Positions 1 to 9,110 of a stretch of 64,000 nucleotides of DNA are shown piece after piece. This DNA is from Tychonema sp. LEGE 06208 (GTDB taxonomy: Bacteria; Cyanobacteriota; Cyanobacteriia; Cyanobacteriales; Microcoleaceae). The notes under the pieces were generated by a model, which saw nothing but the letters and a program-made list of their open reading frames with translations, was not told the origin of the DNA and made no database searches. Position numbers and translations under genes: made by a program. The stretch lies in the NCBI RefSeq assembly GCF_015207505.1, contig NZ_JADEWT010000006.1, forward strand, positions 44,009 through 108,008, read 5' to 3'. Numbering within the stretch: the stretch's first letter is position 1; the number at the start of each line of letters is the position of its first letter.

Positions 1-1
1 A

Positions 2-406
2 TTTCAATCGGCGGTGGCGGGAAGGGTGAAAAAACGCTTGGGGAATGCTGCTGGATTGCAGAATTTTGGGGTAAATTTGGTGCGGCTGGCACCGGGAAGT
101 TGTTCTGCTCTGAGACATTGGCACTCTCGTCAAGATGAGTTAGTGTATGTTCTGGAAGGGGAGATTACTCTGATTTCTAATGCGGGTGAGGAAGTGCTGC
201 AACCGGGTATGGCGGCGGGTTTTCGGGCTGGTGATCCTGACGGGCATCATTTGGTTAACCGCACGAATGCTGATGTGGTTTATCTGGAAATTGGCGATCG
301 CACTCCGGGAGATTCAGCAAATTATCCCGATGACGATTTAGTTGCTAAAGCTGACGGTAATAGTTGGATTTTTACGCACAAAAACGGCGAGATTTATGAG
401 GGTTAA
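2..406 (+). CDS. Cupin-domain protein, 5' end outside window
   Basis: This is a small single-domain cupin (beta-barrel) protein. The reading frame is open to the left edge, so the true start probably lies outside; the first start-like codon inside is a GTG at position 14. The cupin signature is visible as HWHSRQDELVYVLEG, the first metal-binding motif with two His and one Glu, followed by a PG turn and GHHLVN carrying the later His. The protein keeps a metal-binding barrel, but the substrate cannot be read from sequence. It ends 6 bases before the methyltransferase and is likely co-transcribed with it. The family is clear; the role is unknown. Confidence 0.75.
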   Translation, partial: FQSAVAGRVKKRLGNAAGLQNFGVNLVRLAPGSCSALRHWHSRQDELVYVLEGEITLISNAGEEVLQPGMAAGFRAGDPDGHHLVNRTNADVVYLEIGDRTPGDSANYPDDDLVAKADGNSWIFTHKNGEIYEG

Positions 407-412
407 AAAATT

Positions 413-1048
413 ATGAGTCAAGTGAATCTTTGGACTTCGGCGGAACACGCTTTGTGGTATCTGGCTAAGGCTGATGGTATTCCTCACCGCACTGAGGGTG
501 AGGCGGTTTTGTTGGAGGAGGTGCCGCAAACTGTGCGCCGGATTCTGGATGTGGGCACGGGTGATGGACGGTTGTTGGGTTTGCTGAAGTGCGATCGCCC
601 GAATGTTGAGTGTGTGGCGATCGACTTTTCCCCGACAATGCTGGAAAAAGCCAGAATTCGCTTTGCTGATGACAAGAATGTCACGGTAATCGAGCACAAT
701 TTTGACGAATCGCTGCCGGATTTGGGCAAGTTTGATGCGATCGTTTCTAGTTTTGCGATTCATCACGTAAATAACCATCGCAAATTAGCCCTCTACACCG
801 AGATTTTTGAGCTTTTGGAACCCGGAGGCATTTTTGGAAATTTGGAGCACGTAGCGTCCCCAACAAAGGCTTTACACGAGAAGTTTCGAGAGGCGCTTGG
901 TATTAGCGATTCGCCCGACGATCCGTCTAATAAATTGCTCGATGTGGAAACGCAATTGCGCTGGTTTAGGGAAATTGGTTTTGGTGAGGTAGATTGTTAT
1001 TGGAAGTGGCGGGAACTCGCTTTATTAGTTGGGGTGAAACCTTTTTAG
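413..1048 (+). CDS. Class I SAM-dependent methyltransferase
   Basis: This is a 211-residue soluble protein with a Rossmann methyltransferase fold. Motif I (ILDVGTGDGRLLGLL, about residues 44-58) is the S-adenosylmethionine loop. The acidic end of strand 2 follows (VAIDFSPTML), and DAIVSSFAIHHV is the post-II/IV region. The pattern is that of small-molecule methyltransferases of the UbiE/type-11/12 group. The acceptor substrate is not evident. It lies 6 bases downstream of the cupin gene, so the two probably form an operon. Confidence 0.8.
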   Translation: MSQVNLWTSAEHALWYLAKADGIPHRTEGEAVLLEEVPQTVRRILDVGTGDGRLLGLLKCDRPNVECVAIDFSPTMLEKARIRFADDKNVTVIEHNFDESLPDLGKFDAIVSSFAIHHVNNHRKLALYTEIFELLEPGGIFGNLEHVASPTKALHEKFREALGISDSPDDPSNKLLDVETQLRWFREIGFGEVDCYWKWRELALLVGVKPF

Positions 1049-1056
1049 CTGCGGGT

Positions 1057-1079
1057 AAGGACTGCATTGTCGTGTCCTT
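1057..1079 (+). terminator. Weak hairpin after methyltransferase gene
   Basis: AAGGAC (1057-1062) pairs with GTCCTT (1074-1079) and is followed by T residues. It lies just after the methyltransferase stop and is a possible intrinsic terminator. The stem is only 6 bp, so support is weak. Confidence 0.35.
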
Positions 1080-1104
1080 TTAAAATTGGAAATAGTCACA
1101 ATTA

Positions 1105-1168
1105 GTAAGGTGCGTCATATTTTTAAACCCTCAATAATCGTTCTAGAAATTCACCTGACGCACCCTAC
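1105..1168. repeat. Inverted-repeat element, GGTGCGTCA family (copy 1)
   Basis: GTAAGGTGCGTCA (1105-1117) is mirrored by TGACGCACCCTAC (1156-1168). The same arms recur at 1985-2082. This is a short palindromic intergenic repeat. The rest of the 1049-1427 gap shows no gene that I can support. Confidence 0.7.
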
Positions 1169-1427
1169 AGCTTGATTTGAGTATGCCAGTTGTCTAAGTC
1201 CTGAATATAAGAGGTTGCTGTCGTAGTATAAGTCGATCGCGAACAGTTCTGGTTATTTTCAAATAACCAACAGAGTATTAAGGAGAGAACAGGCGAACTC
1301 TTAACCCAAACGATACAGAAAGCAACCGTTTTTTGGAGTAGCAAGCAAATTGAACCTCCAATTTACACTTTTAGTTAGTTGGATGGAAGATATTGTCCGG
1401 TCGCTCGCACATTGGGATATTACTCAG

Positions 1428-1901
1428 TTAGAGGGCTGCTTTAAGAGTTATCAACCAAACGACCGAATTAACAGCAAACAAAAAGGTATAAAAAATATAG
1501 ATTGATGGAGCGCAGATAGCTCGACCTAAAGAAGGCACTTTAAATATTTTCAAAAAACCGAGCGGGTGAACTAAACCTTCCGGTATAGAACGGGTCTTAA
1601 AACTTTCATCTAAGGCCCTTTCATCATTCAAGAATTGGGTGATTGCATGGACTCTTTGTATGTGATAAAATTGCACCCTCCAGTAGGTTGCTTCTAAAAA
1701 CCAGAAACCAAAAATTACAACATATCCCAGCGGAACCAAGGCATCTATTTTGTTGGCAAACACCCAACCAATCAACGCTACCCAAATGGTAATTGCCGCA
1801 GTTTTTAACTGCAGCAAAATTGTATTGAAATTAGCTATTTTTGTCTCTAGTTGCTCTGCTCCTTGTTGCAGCATTGCTAGCTGAAATTCAAATCGATCCA
1901 T
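1428..1901 (-). CDS. Hypothetical membrane protein
   Basis: This 157-residue protein is not recognised as a named family. It has a hydrophilic, helix-prone N-terminus of about 30 residues, two adjacent hydrophobic helices at about 33-70, a charged amphipathic stretch, and a third helix near the C-terminus (IYIFYTFLFAVNSVVWLITL). The layout suggests a cytoplasmic N-terminal coiled segment followed by three membrane spans. It stands alone between two inverted-repeat intergenic regions, with no neighbour that suggests a function. Confidence 0.6.
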   Translation of the reverse strand: MDRFEFQLAMLQQGAEQLETKIANFNTILLQLKTAAITIWVALIGWVFANKIDALVPLGYVVIFGFWFLEATYWRVQFYHIQRVHAITQFLNDERALDESFKTRSIPEGLVHPLGFLKIFKVPSLGRAICAPSIYIFYTFLFAVNSVVWLITLKAAL

Positions 1902-1984
1902 GTTTGATTCCGCGAACGTTTATATTAGAGTTATCCAAAAAATTATAATCTTCTTTTCTTTCGGTGTCGTTAGAGAACTTCGCC

Positions 1985-2082
1985 TGACGCACCCTACAAG
2001 TCGATTTTAGATTATACAGTAAGGTGCGTCAGCTCCCGAAATTCCCGATCGCCGTTAGAGAACTTCACCTGACGCACCCTAC
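1985..2082. repeat. GGTGCGTCA inverted-repeat elements (copy 2 and flanking half copy)
   Basis: TGACGCACCCTAC occurs at 1985-1997 and again at 2070-2082. GTAAGGTGCGTCA lies at 2019-2031 between them. Both right arms continue as AAGTCGATT, so the two are direct copies with one inverted arm. It belongs to the same family as 1105-1168. Confidence 0.7.
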
Positions 2083-2141
2083 AAGTCGATTGTTGTGTGA
2101 CAGTTACGTGCAGGACTATTAAATTCACGAACCTTACTAAA

Positions 2142-3425
2142 TTAAATTAAATCCGATACTTGAGGTTTAATTCGGCGCTCGTACCAGTTCATCAACGGGG
2201 TGGCGCTAATGCCGTGGACTATCACAGAAATTACGATGGTTGTAAAGGTAATCCAGGCAATTATTTCGGCATTTTCGCCTTTTAAACCTTTACCAAAAGC
2301 ATAGGTAAGATAATAGATAGAACCGACACCACGAATGCCAAACCAACCGCACAGCAAGCGGCTGGCGGGATGCAAAGGACTGCCTAGCGTACTGATCCAA
2401 GCTCCCACAGGCCGGATCAAAAAGATTAACAATCCAGCTACTAAGAGCGAGTAGCCTCCATAAGCGAGCATAGGTTCTAGGCGCAGGAGCGAACCTAAGA
2501 GTAAAATAGTTCCTACTTCCATTAACTTTTCAATGCGCTCGGTAAAATTTAGTTGGGAAAGCGGTTTGTCGGGGTTGCGGTAACTGCGCTGCACGACTAT
2601 TCCTGCTACAAAAACTGCGAGGAATCCGTAGCCGTTGACTACTTCTGTGAGGGAATAGGTGAGCAGAATTGTGCTGAGAGCGATGAAATCTTCCATTAAT
2701 TCGTCGGCCGGTCTGTAGCGTTGCAATTGGCGATCGATCCAAGTGACGGCTTTAGCTACTAAAATGCCCATCACGAGACCTGCGGCGATCGCCCAAATTA
2801 AGTCAACTGCTACCCACTGCGAAAACCAGTTCGACCAGTTGTCATCTTTGATCGCATAAATTCCGAAGTAAACAAAGGGAAAAGATAAAGCATCGTTTAA
2901 ACCGCCTTCCGATGTTAAACCAAAACGCAATTCATCGCGATCCTCTATATTAGCTACTTGAACTTCTGACGCTAAAACTGGGTCGGTGGGAGCGAGAATT
3001 GCTCCCAATAAAATAGCCGGGCCCCAATCTAATTTCACAAACCAATGAGCTAGCGCAGCCACAGCAAAAATCGAAATTGGCATTAAAAAACCGATCAGCC
3101 GCGCTGTGGAATTCCAAGCCCAAAGTTGCAGCGGGCGATTCATTTTTAAGCCGCAACTGAACAGAGAAACAATCACTACAAATTCTGTAAGTCTTTCTAA
3201 AAATATAGCTTCGGGGCGCAATTCAATCAGCTTGATACCGTAAGGCCCGAACCCGATACCGACAACTAAATAAATTAAGGCATAAGACAGTGGCAATCGC
3301 GAAATCCATCCCGAACCCAAGGTGACTGTCAGCAGGAGGATGCCAATCGCTAGCAAGTTGAGAATGTAATTATCTACCATAGCGATCGCACTTTTAATCA
3401 GGTTTAACAAGTGCGATTTTCGCAT
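2142..3425 (-). CDS. Cation:proton antiporter, CPA1/NhaP type
   Basis: This 427-residue polytopic membrane protein has about 11-12 hydrophobic segments and belongs to the Na+/H+ exchanger family. Conserved pore features include GAILAPTDPVLAS, with the TDP motif of CPA1 antiporters, and EGGLNDALSFPFVY, with the ND pair expected to carry cation and proton. No C-terminal regulatory domain is present. It exchanges Na+ or K+ for protons, but the ion cannot be told from sequence. An alternative start is Met17 (position 3377), directly before the first membrane helix. It follows the kdp genes on the same strand, separated by a heptamer array, so co-transcription is uncertain. Confidence 0.85.
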   Translation of the reverse strand: MRKSHLLNLIKSAIAMVDNYILNLLAIGILLLTVTLGSGWISRLPLSYALIYLVVGIGFGPYGIKLIELRPEAIFLERLTEFVVIVSLFSCGLKMNRPLQLWAWNSTARLIGFLMPISIFAVAALAHWFVKLDWGPAILLGAILAPTDPVLASEVQVANIEDRDELRFGLTSEGGLNDALSFPFVYFGIYAIKDDNWSNWFSQWVAVDLIWAIAAGLVMGILVAKAVTWIDRQLQRYRPADELMEDFIALSTILLTYSLTEVVNGYGFLAVFVAGIVVQRSYRNPDKPLSQLNFTERIEKLMEVGTILLLGSLLRLEPMLAYGGYSLLVAGLLIFLIRPVGAWISTLGSPLHPASRLLCGWFGIRGVGSIYYLTYAFGKGLKGENAEIIAWITFTTIVISVIVHGISATPLMNWYERRIKPQVSDLI

Positions 3426-3513
3426 CTAAAAGCTTTTGGCGCATCTACCAACCGCTAGAGTCTGTTATCCTCCGAAAGTTATATCTATTTGTTATCTGTT
3501 ATGTGTTATTTGT

Positions 3514-3625
3514 TACTAACAACTAACAACTAACAACTAACAACTAACAACTAACAACTAACAACTAACAACTAACAACTAACAACTGCCAACTGCCAAC
3601 TGCTTTCCTAACAACTGCCAACTGA
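3514..3625. repeat. Heptamer tandem array (CTAACAA unit)
   Basis: About nine consecutive copies of a 7-base unit (CTAACAA) are followed by CTGCCAA variants. It is a short tandemly repeated repetitive (STRR-type) array filling the gap between the antiporter and the kdpD-like gene. Confidence 0.9.
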
Positions 3626-4765
3626 CTAATGACTTTTTTCGGTAGCGATGATGTGCAAATCTACGTGTTTGAGCGATCGCACTAACTGTTGAGTCAAAGA
3701 ACCCCGCAGCAGCAATTTCCACCGCGATTGCTGGCTTTCACCGATCACAATTTGAGTAATGCGATACTCTTTAGCTACATCGGAAATTGCTTTGGCTATT
3801 TTATTACCGTTGACTCGCAAAAATTGTCCATTAAATTCCTGACAGAGTTTCTCACAAGTTTCAACGTGCAAGCTTTCTGATTTTGTTAAAAATTTGTCTG
3901 GATCGTTAACAAACAAAGCATAAAAGGGAGCATTCATGTAGTTAGCAATCCTCCCGCCCCGCCGCAGCAGTTGCAAGGAATTGGGATAAGTCGAGACGCA
4001 TACTAAAACTCGTTCGTGAATGTTGCAATATTGACCTTTTAAAGTTGCTGCGTCCTCTTCAACGTTGTCTGCCACTTCTCGCAGGGCGAGTTCTCGCAAA
4101 GCAATTAAATGACGGCGCTGGAAAAAGTTTTTTAAAGATTGTTCAATTTTTTCGGGTGCATAAATTTTGCCTTCTCGCAACCGTGTCTCTAAAGTTTCCG
4201 GCGTGACATCGATAACCACTACTTCGTCAGCTTCTTCTAGAATGCGATCGGGAATTCTTTCTCTGACTACAACTCCGGTAATTCGTGCTACTAAATCGTT
4301 GAGGCTTTCGATGTGCTGAATGTTAAGGGTGGAGAAAACATCAATTCCAGCATTCAGAACTTCTTCGACATCTTGATATCGTTTTTCTCGCTGAGAACCG
4401 GGAATATTTGTATGGGCTAGTTCGTCAATTAATGCTAATTGGGGGCGGCGCAATATGACGGCTTCCACATCCATTTCGGCGAGCATTTTTTCGCCGCGCA
4501 GCATTTGTTTTCGCGGCAATATTTCTAATCCTTTTCCTTTTTCGGCGGTTTCTTTTCGCCCGTGGGTTTCTAACAGTCCGACAACTACGTCAATGCCTTC
4601 TAATTTGAGTCGATGCCCTTCTTCCAGCATTCGGAAAGTTTTGCCCACACCGGGGGCCATGCCGATAAATATTTTGTGCTTTCCCCGGCGGGTGCGATCG
4701 CAATTGCGGTAGGGTTGGGCATAAACCGCGTCTGAATTGTTGGTGAGTTCGCTAGAGTGAATCAT
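3626..4765 (-). CDS. kdpD: Truncated KdpD: sensor and USP domains without kinase
   Basis: This 379-residue cytoplasmic protein equals only the N-terminal third of E. coli KdpD. The KdpD N-terminal ATP-binding domain occupies about residues 25-240, with Walker A GMAPGVGKTFRM and Walker B-like LALIDELAHTN. A universal-stress-protein domain covers about 250-379 (ERVLVCVSTYPNSLQLL at its start). The four membrane helices, GAF domain, H-box and ATPase domain of full KdpD are absent. The C-terminus ends cleanly after the USP fold, so this is not a random break. Kinase-less KdpD encoded at the end of kdp operons is known from Anabaena. It probably senses or modulates K+ status through another kinase or the pump (inference). 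Confidence 0.9.
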   Translation of the reverse strand: MIHSSELTNNSDAVYAQPYRNCDRTRRGKHKIFIGMAPGVGKTFRMLEEGHRLKLEGIDVVVGLLETHGRKETAEKGKGLEILPRKQMLRGEKMLAEMDVEAVILRRPQLALIDELAHTNIPGSQREKRYQDVEEVLNAGIDVFSTLNIQHIESLNDLVARITGVVVRERIPDRILEEADEVVVIDVTPETLETRLREGKIYAPEKIEQSLKNFFQRRHLIALRELALREVADNVEEDAATLKGQYCNIHERVLVCVSTYPNSLQLLRRGGRIANYMNAPFYALFVNDPDKFLTKSESLHVETCEKLCQEFNGQFLRVNGNKIAKAISDVAKEYRITQIVIGESQQSRWKLLLRGSLTQQLVRSLKHVDLHIIATEKSH

Positions 4766-4771
4766 AGCTTA

Positions 4772-5153
4772 ATAGATAAGTTGGCAGTTGGCAGTTGGCA
4801 GTTGGCAGTTGGTATTTGGCAGTTGGCAGTTGTTAGGAAAGCAGTTGGCAGTTGGCAGTTGTTAGTTGGTAGTTGTTAGTTGTTAGTTGTTAGTTGTTAG
4901 TTGGCAGGAAAACAGTTGTTAACAGTCAACAGTCAACATTCAACAGTCAACAGTCAACATTCAACATTCAACAGTCAACAGTCAACAGTTAGCTGTTAAC
5001 AGCTAACAATTCCCTAATGACTACTGACTACTGACTAATGACTAAGGACTAATGACTAATGACTAATGACTACTGACTAATGACTAATGACTAATGACTA
5101 ATGACTAATGACTACTGACTAATGACTACTGACTAATGACTACTGACTCTAAA
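4772..5153. repeat. Composite heptamer arrays
   Basis: These are consecutive blocks of 7-base units: TTGGCAG, then TTGTTAG, then CAACAGT/CAACATT, then ATGACTA/CTGACTA. They fill the whole gap between kdpC and the kdpD-like gene. Neighbouring blocks differ by one or two bases per unit, which suggests stepwise divergence and expansion. I see no gene here. Confidence 0.9.
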
Positions 5154-5783
5154 TTATTGTAAACTATCGAGAGCTAAATTGAGTTTGAGGACGTTAACTC
5201 CCGGTTCGCCGAAAATTCCGAGAAATCTGCCGTCTGTATTTTTGGATACCAACATTTCTACTTGATTGAGATTGATCGATCGCACTTTTGCTATCCGCTC
5301 AATTTGCGCCCTAGCTGATTCTACACTAATGTGCGGATCTAGACCAGAGCCGGAGGTGTAGACTAAATCAGCAGTCGGTTTGATGCCAGCTTGGTTGAGG
5401 CGGGCTAATTCTACTTGCACGCCTTGAAAACCATCTTTTTCATTGCCTCGATTCAGCAAATCCGAGTTACTGGGAGCAAGGTTGCTAGCTCCCGAAACCC
5501 CCGTTCTTTGAGCTAAATTATCTGCCTTTGTAGGATCGAAATCAGTAGGTGCAAAGCTGCTGTAATTGGTGGTGGTGGGGCGGCTCCAAAAATATTTATC
5601 CGAACTGAATGATTGACCGATTAAGGATGAACCGACTACAACTCCCTGCTTACTAATTAAGCTCCCATTTGCCTGCGAGTTGAAAGCGAGTTGACCGATT
5701 GCTAGCATTATCAAGGGATAAATAATAGCCGTGATTCCCCACAAGACTAAGGTTACGCGAATCGCTCTGATTAATTCTCTCAT
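5154..5783 (-). CDS. kdpC: Potassium-transporting ATPase subunit C
   Basis: KdpC is the single-span subunit that stabilises the KdpFABC complex and increases ATP affinity of KdpB. The protein has 209 residues, close to the usual 190-200. One N-terminal membrane helix (TLVLWGITAIIYPLIMLAIG, about 10-30) precedes the extracytoplasmic domain with typical motifs: IGQSFSSDKYFWSRP, a Ser/Asn-rich segment, SGSGLDPHIS, and FGEPGVNVLKLNLAL at the end. It lies about 100 bases after the KdpF/KdpG-like gene, separated by a GTAACGGAT repeat. Confidence 0.95.
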   Translation of the reverse strand: MRELIRAIRVTLVLWGITAIIYPLIMLAIGQLAFNSQANGSLISKQGVVVGSSLIGQSFSSDKYFWSRPTTTNYSSFAPTDFDPTKADNLAQRTGVSGASNLAPSNSDLLNRGNEKDGFQGVQVELARLNQAGIKPTADLVYTSGSGLDPHISVESARAQIERIAKVRSINLNQVEMLVSKNTDGRFLGIFGEPGVNVLKLNLALDSLQ

Positions 5784-5818
5784 AAATTACCTCAATGAAG
5801 GAAGAAGGAAGTTCGGCA

Positions 5819-5878
5819 ACGGATTATGTAACGGATGTAACGGATGTAACGGATTTTGTAAGGGGTGTAATGGATGTT
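5819..5878. repeat. GTAACGGAT tandem repeat in kdp operon
   Basis: A 9-base unit GTAACGGAT is repeated about four times, some copies degenerate, between the KdpF/G-like gene and kdpC. It lies within the presumed transcript and could alter message stability or translation of kdpC. Confidence 0.7.
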
Positions 5879-5881
5879 TGC

Positions 5882-6151
5882 TTAAAATCTTTCCGGTTGG
5901 AAAATTACAGTAAACAAATAAACTGCGAGTCCGATGATTACTAAACCCAAAAGGCTTAAACCCCATGCAGCTTTTTTAGTTAAACCTTCATCCGTAGCGG
6001 CATACACAGCGGGAGCTATTATCAAGTTAAAGCACATTACTAGAAATAGCTGCACCGGGATTGGGTGGCGTTTACACAGCATTTCTCCTAACTCAACGGT
6101 GTCTTGAAAATCTCTAGGCAAAACATCATTCAGCAAAGCGTTTCGTTTCAT
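5882..6151 (-). CDS. Small Kdp membrane subunit (KdpF/KdpG-like)
   Basis: This 89-residue protein has two hydrophobic segments. The last 25 residues (LSLLGLVIIGLAVYLFTVIF, then QPERF) resemble the whole of the 29-residue KdpF, including the terminal ERF. The first 60 residues are an extra hydrophilic N-terminus plus one more helix (VQLFLVMCFNLIIAPAVYAA). Anabaena kdp operons carry a gene called kdpG between kdpB and kdpC; this gene has the same position. It probably helps stabilise the KdpABC complex (inference from the KdpF-like tail and location). It starts about 80 bases after the Uma2 gene. Confidence 0.8.
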   Translation of the reverse strand: MKRNALLNDVLPRDFQDTVELGEMLCKRHPIPVQLFLVMCFNLIIAPAVYAATDEGLTKKAAWGLSLLGLVIIGLAVYLFTVIFQPERF

Positions 6152-6230
6152 GATTTTTCCTTTTTTTTACATTAAATTGCTTGACAATTTGAAATGAGCA
6201 TCGACGAGGCAGAGCCTGGGAACGAGTCTG

Positions 6231-6839
6231 TTAAGCTTGCTCTGGTCGATCGCGCAGTGCATTGCGAAACTCAACTACAGCATCGTATTGATCGGGGATA
6301 TTTGCACAACGAACGAACAATGTTAAATCCAAATCAGGTAGCAATTCACTGCGATCGACTTGTTTGTATTCTTCGTCTTGCAAACGGTACAGGGCTAGCT
6401 TGCCTTTTCTCCAAAACCACACTTCGGGAACCTTGACTCGCCTGTAGATTTCCAGAGTATTTACTCCGCCGCTGGTGACAACTACTTCTATTACAATGTC
6501 GGGAATCTCTTTCTTAGTTTCCAGATTGAATGATTCATCAGGCTCTTTCCTTCCTCCTAGTTGGATACTGCCGAGAGTCTTGCTACCACGCTTGTAAAAT
6601 CGGATGTTTGCGTGTTGAAAATAAGCCAGCAGTAAGAGACTGATAGTGCTTTTACCATCTTCATGTTCTTCTGAAAGAGGAGACATAATATCTAAGGTTC
6701 CATAGAGGTAGGCTAGCCGCACATTTGGAAAATCTTCTAAAGCTGCTTCTATTGCTTCCAATTTCTCCCAGCTAACATCATAAAGCGTGAGGCACTGGTT
6801 GCTTTCACTGACTGGTTTATCCAAAAGTTGAGGATTCAT
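6231..6839 (-). CDS. Uma2 family (DUF820) PD-(D/E)XK protein
   Basis: This 202-residue protein belongs to the Uma2/DUF820 family, a predicted restriction-endonuclease-like fold that is highly multiplied in cyanobacteria. The core is visible as EPDESF, then IPDIVIEVVVTSGGVNTLEIYRR, containing the expected Asp and E-x-V pattern, and VPEVWFW. The first half has the usual LEGxL-like region (LAYLYGTLDIMSPLSEEHE). It sits between kdpB and the KdpF/G-like gene on the same strand and is not a normal kdp component, so it looks like an insertion into the operon. The cellular role of this family is not established. Confidence 0.85.
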   Translation of the reverse strand: MNPQLLDKPVSESNQCLTLYDVSWEKLEAIEAALEDFPNVRLAYLYGTLDIMSPLSEEHEDGKSTISLLLLAYFQHANIRFYKRGSKTLGSIQLGGRKEPDESFNLETKKEIPDIVIEVVVTSGGVNTLEIYRRVKVPEVWFWRKGKLALYRLQDEEYKQVDRSELLPDLDLTLFVRCANIPDQYDAVVEFRNALRDRPEQA

Positions 6840-6938
6840 AGGTCATTTTGCAATGAGTGGTTTTCAGATGAGCGTCGAGGCAGAACCTCTAAATCTATTC
6901 TATCCATTAAATCTCGTACTCTGCTCGCTACCGAACCT

Positions 6939-9035
6939 CTATGCTAGCCCGACTGCGGTAATCAACACATCGATTATTTTGATGGCGATAAACGGCGCGA
7001 CTGCTCCGCCCAATCCGTAGATTAAAATGTTCCGCTGCAATAGTTGATTTGCTGTCAGCGGTCGAAATTTCACCCCGGTTAATGCTAGGGGAATTAATGC
7101 GGGAATAATTAAAGCATTGTAAACTAATGCGGATAAAATTGCTGATTGACCGCTGGCTAAACCCATGATGTTTAATGCGCCAACGGGGGCAAACATGGCG
7201 GGAATAATTGCAAAATATTTGGCGATGTCGTTGGCTAGGGAAAATGTAGTCAGCGCGCCGCGAGTAATTAGCAATTGTTTGCCAATTGTCACTAAGTCAA
7301 TGAGTTTTGTGGGGTCAGAATCTAAGTCCACCATGTTCGCAGCTTCTTTCGCGGCTTGGGTTCCAGAATTCATCGCGAGTCCCACGTTTGCTTGGGCTAG
7401 GGCGGGTGCGTCGTTGGTTCCGTCTCCCGTCATTGCTACTAATTTGCCTTCGGCTTGTTGCTTGCGAATTACTTCGATTTTGTCTTCGGGAGTTGCTTCG
7501 GCTATGAAGTCGTCAACTCCGGCTTCGTCGGCAATTACTGATGCTGTAATTCGGTTATCTCCGGTGAGCATGATGGTGCGAATTCCCATTTTTCGGAGTT
7601 GGTCAAACCGATCGCGAATTCCCGGTTTAATCACATCTTTCAAATAGATAATGCCGTAGGTGTCGTTACCTTGACAAACCGCTAACGGCGTGCCTCCCAA
7701 GCGCGAAACTCGCTCGTAAGCTGCATCGAGATCCGGCCCGAAATTGCCGCCGCGCGATCGCACAAAACCCTTCACCGCATCCACCGCACCCTTGCGAACC
7801 TCCGTCCCGTCGGGCAAATCGGTACCCGACATCCGGGTTTTTGCCGAAAAATCCAGCCCGGTTGCGTTAGCGCGATCGAAATTCACCGTTGCGCCCAATT
7901 TTTCGGCCAAACGGACGATCGACTTTCCCTCTGGAGTATCGTCAAACACGCTAGCAGCCAGCGCCACACTCGCAACCTGATCCAGCGAGTGACCGTTGAC
8001 CGGAATGAATTCCTCAGCTAAACGGTTCCCCAGCGTGATCGTCCCCGTTTTGTCCAAAATCAGCGTATTCACGTCGCCGCAAGCCTCTACGGCGCGGCCA
8101 GAGGTCGCTATGACGTTAAACTGAGCGACGCGATCCATCCCCGCAATGCCGATCGCGCTCAACAAACCGCCAATGGTTGTTGGAATCAGCGCCACCAGCA
8201 GCGAAATCAGCGTCACCACGCCCACAGGAGTTTTCACATAATTGCCGATCGGCGGAATCGTTGACACCACAATCAAAAACACCAGAGTCAGCACCGCCAG
8301 CAGCACCGTCAGCGCGATCTCGTTCGGCGTTTTCGAGCGTTCTGCGCCCTCTACCAGCGCGATCATCCTGTCCAAAAAGCCCTTACCGGGGTCGGCCATC
8401 ACCCGCAGCGTCAGTTCGTCGGAAAGGATGCGTGTCCCGCCGGTGACGGAACTGGCGATGTCCGAACCCGGTTCCTTGAGCACTGGGGCGGATTCGCCGG
8501 TGATCGCAGATTCGTCTACAGATGCGACACCTGCGATCACTTCGCCGTCAGCGGGAATGATATCGCCTGCGATCGCTTTAATTTGATCGCCGCGTCTCAG
8601 GGCTGTCGAACTTACTTCTTGAATTGAACCGTCTGGTAAGAGTTTGCGGGCTGTGGTGTCGGCTTTGGTCGATCGCAGCGCGTCTGCTTGTGCTTTGCCG
8701 CGCCCTTCTGCTACTGCTTCGGCAAAATTAGCAAATACCAAAGTGAAGAACAAAATAAATGTGACTAAACCGTTGAAAACTCTCTGATTTTCGCCGGGAA
8801 CCGGGCCGAACAGCGTGGGGTCGATCGTTAATAATGCAGTCACAATTGTGCCAACCCACACCACAAACATCACGGGATTTTTCAGCATCACCCGTGGGTC
8901 TAGCTTGACAAAAGCTTCTTTGAAAGCTCTTTGATAAAGACCTTTTGTATTTGCTTTGGGCGTATGTTTGCGAGACTCGCGAGGGCCTCTGGAACGGAGA
9001 TTTTTCTGAGAATTAGGGGTATTGGAAGAAGCCAT
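6939..9035 (-). CDS. kdpB: Potassium-transporting P-type ATPase subunit B
   Basis: KdpB is the catalytic subunit of the high-affinity K+ pump, hydrolysing ATP through an aspartyl-phosphate. The protein has 698 residues, slightly longer than the 682 of E. coli because of a basic N-terminal tail of about 20-30 residues. The phosphorylation motif DKTGT has its Asp at about residue 328. TGES is at about 179-182; its Ser corresponds to the inhibitory phosphorylation site known in E. coli. [10 protein letters not shown] and the C-terminal membrane helices are present. It follows kdpA by 75 bases. Confidence 0.97.
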   Translation of the reverse strand: MASSNTPNSQKNLRSRGPRESRKHTPKANTKGLYQRAFKEAFVKLDPRVMLKNPVMFVVWVGTIVTALLTIDPTLFGPVPGENQRVFNGLVTFILFFTLVFANFAEAVAEGRGKAQADALRSTKADTTARKLLPDGSIQEVSSTALRRGDQIKAIAGDIIPADGEVIAGVASVDESAITGESAPVLKEPGSDIASSVTGGTRILSDELTLRVMADPGKGFLDRMIALVEGAERSKTPNEIALTVLLAVLTLVFLIVVSTIPPIGNYVKTPVGVVTLISLLVALIPTTIGGLLSAIGIAGMDRVAQFNVIATSGRAVEACGDVNTLILDKTGTITLGNRLAEEFIPVNGHSLDQVASVALAASVFDDTPEGKSIVRLAEKLGATVNFDRANATGLDFSAKTRMSGTDLPDGTEVRKGAVDAVKGFVRSRGGNFGPDLDAAYERVSRLGGTPLAVCQGNDTYGIIYLKDVIKPGIRDRFDQLRKMGIRTIMLTGDNRITASVIADEAGVDDFIAEATPEDKIEVIRKQQAEGKLVAMTGDGTNDAPALAQANVGLAMNSGTQAAKEAANMVDLDSDPTKLIDLVTIGKQLLITRGALTTFSLANDIAKYFAIIPAMFAPVGALNIMGLASGQSAILSALVYNALIIPALIPLALTGVKFRPLTANQLLQRNILIYGLGGAVAPFIAIKIIDVLITAVGLA

Positions 9036-9110
9036 AATTTAGATTTTTAATGAACCGCAGAGGACACAGAGAACACGGAGAAAGAGGAGGGTGAGATTGA
9101 CAATTTTTTG

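Noticed and set aside
338..778. 146-residue minus-strand frame
   Set aside because: Overlaps the well supported cupin and methyltransferase genes and shows no family motif.
1411..1440. ACTCAGTTAGAGGG resembling a tRNA D-arm
   Set aside because: No matching acceptor, anticodon or T-arm sequence is found around it, and it overlaps the end of a coding frame.
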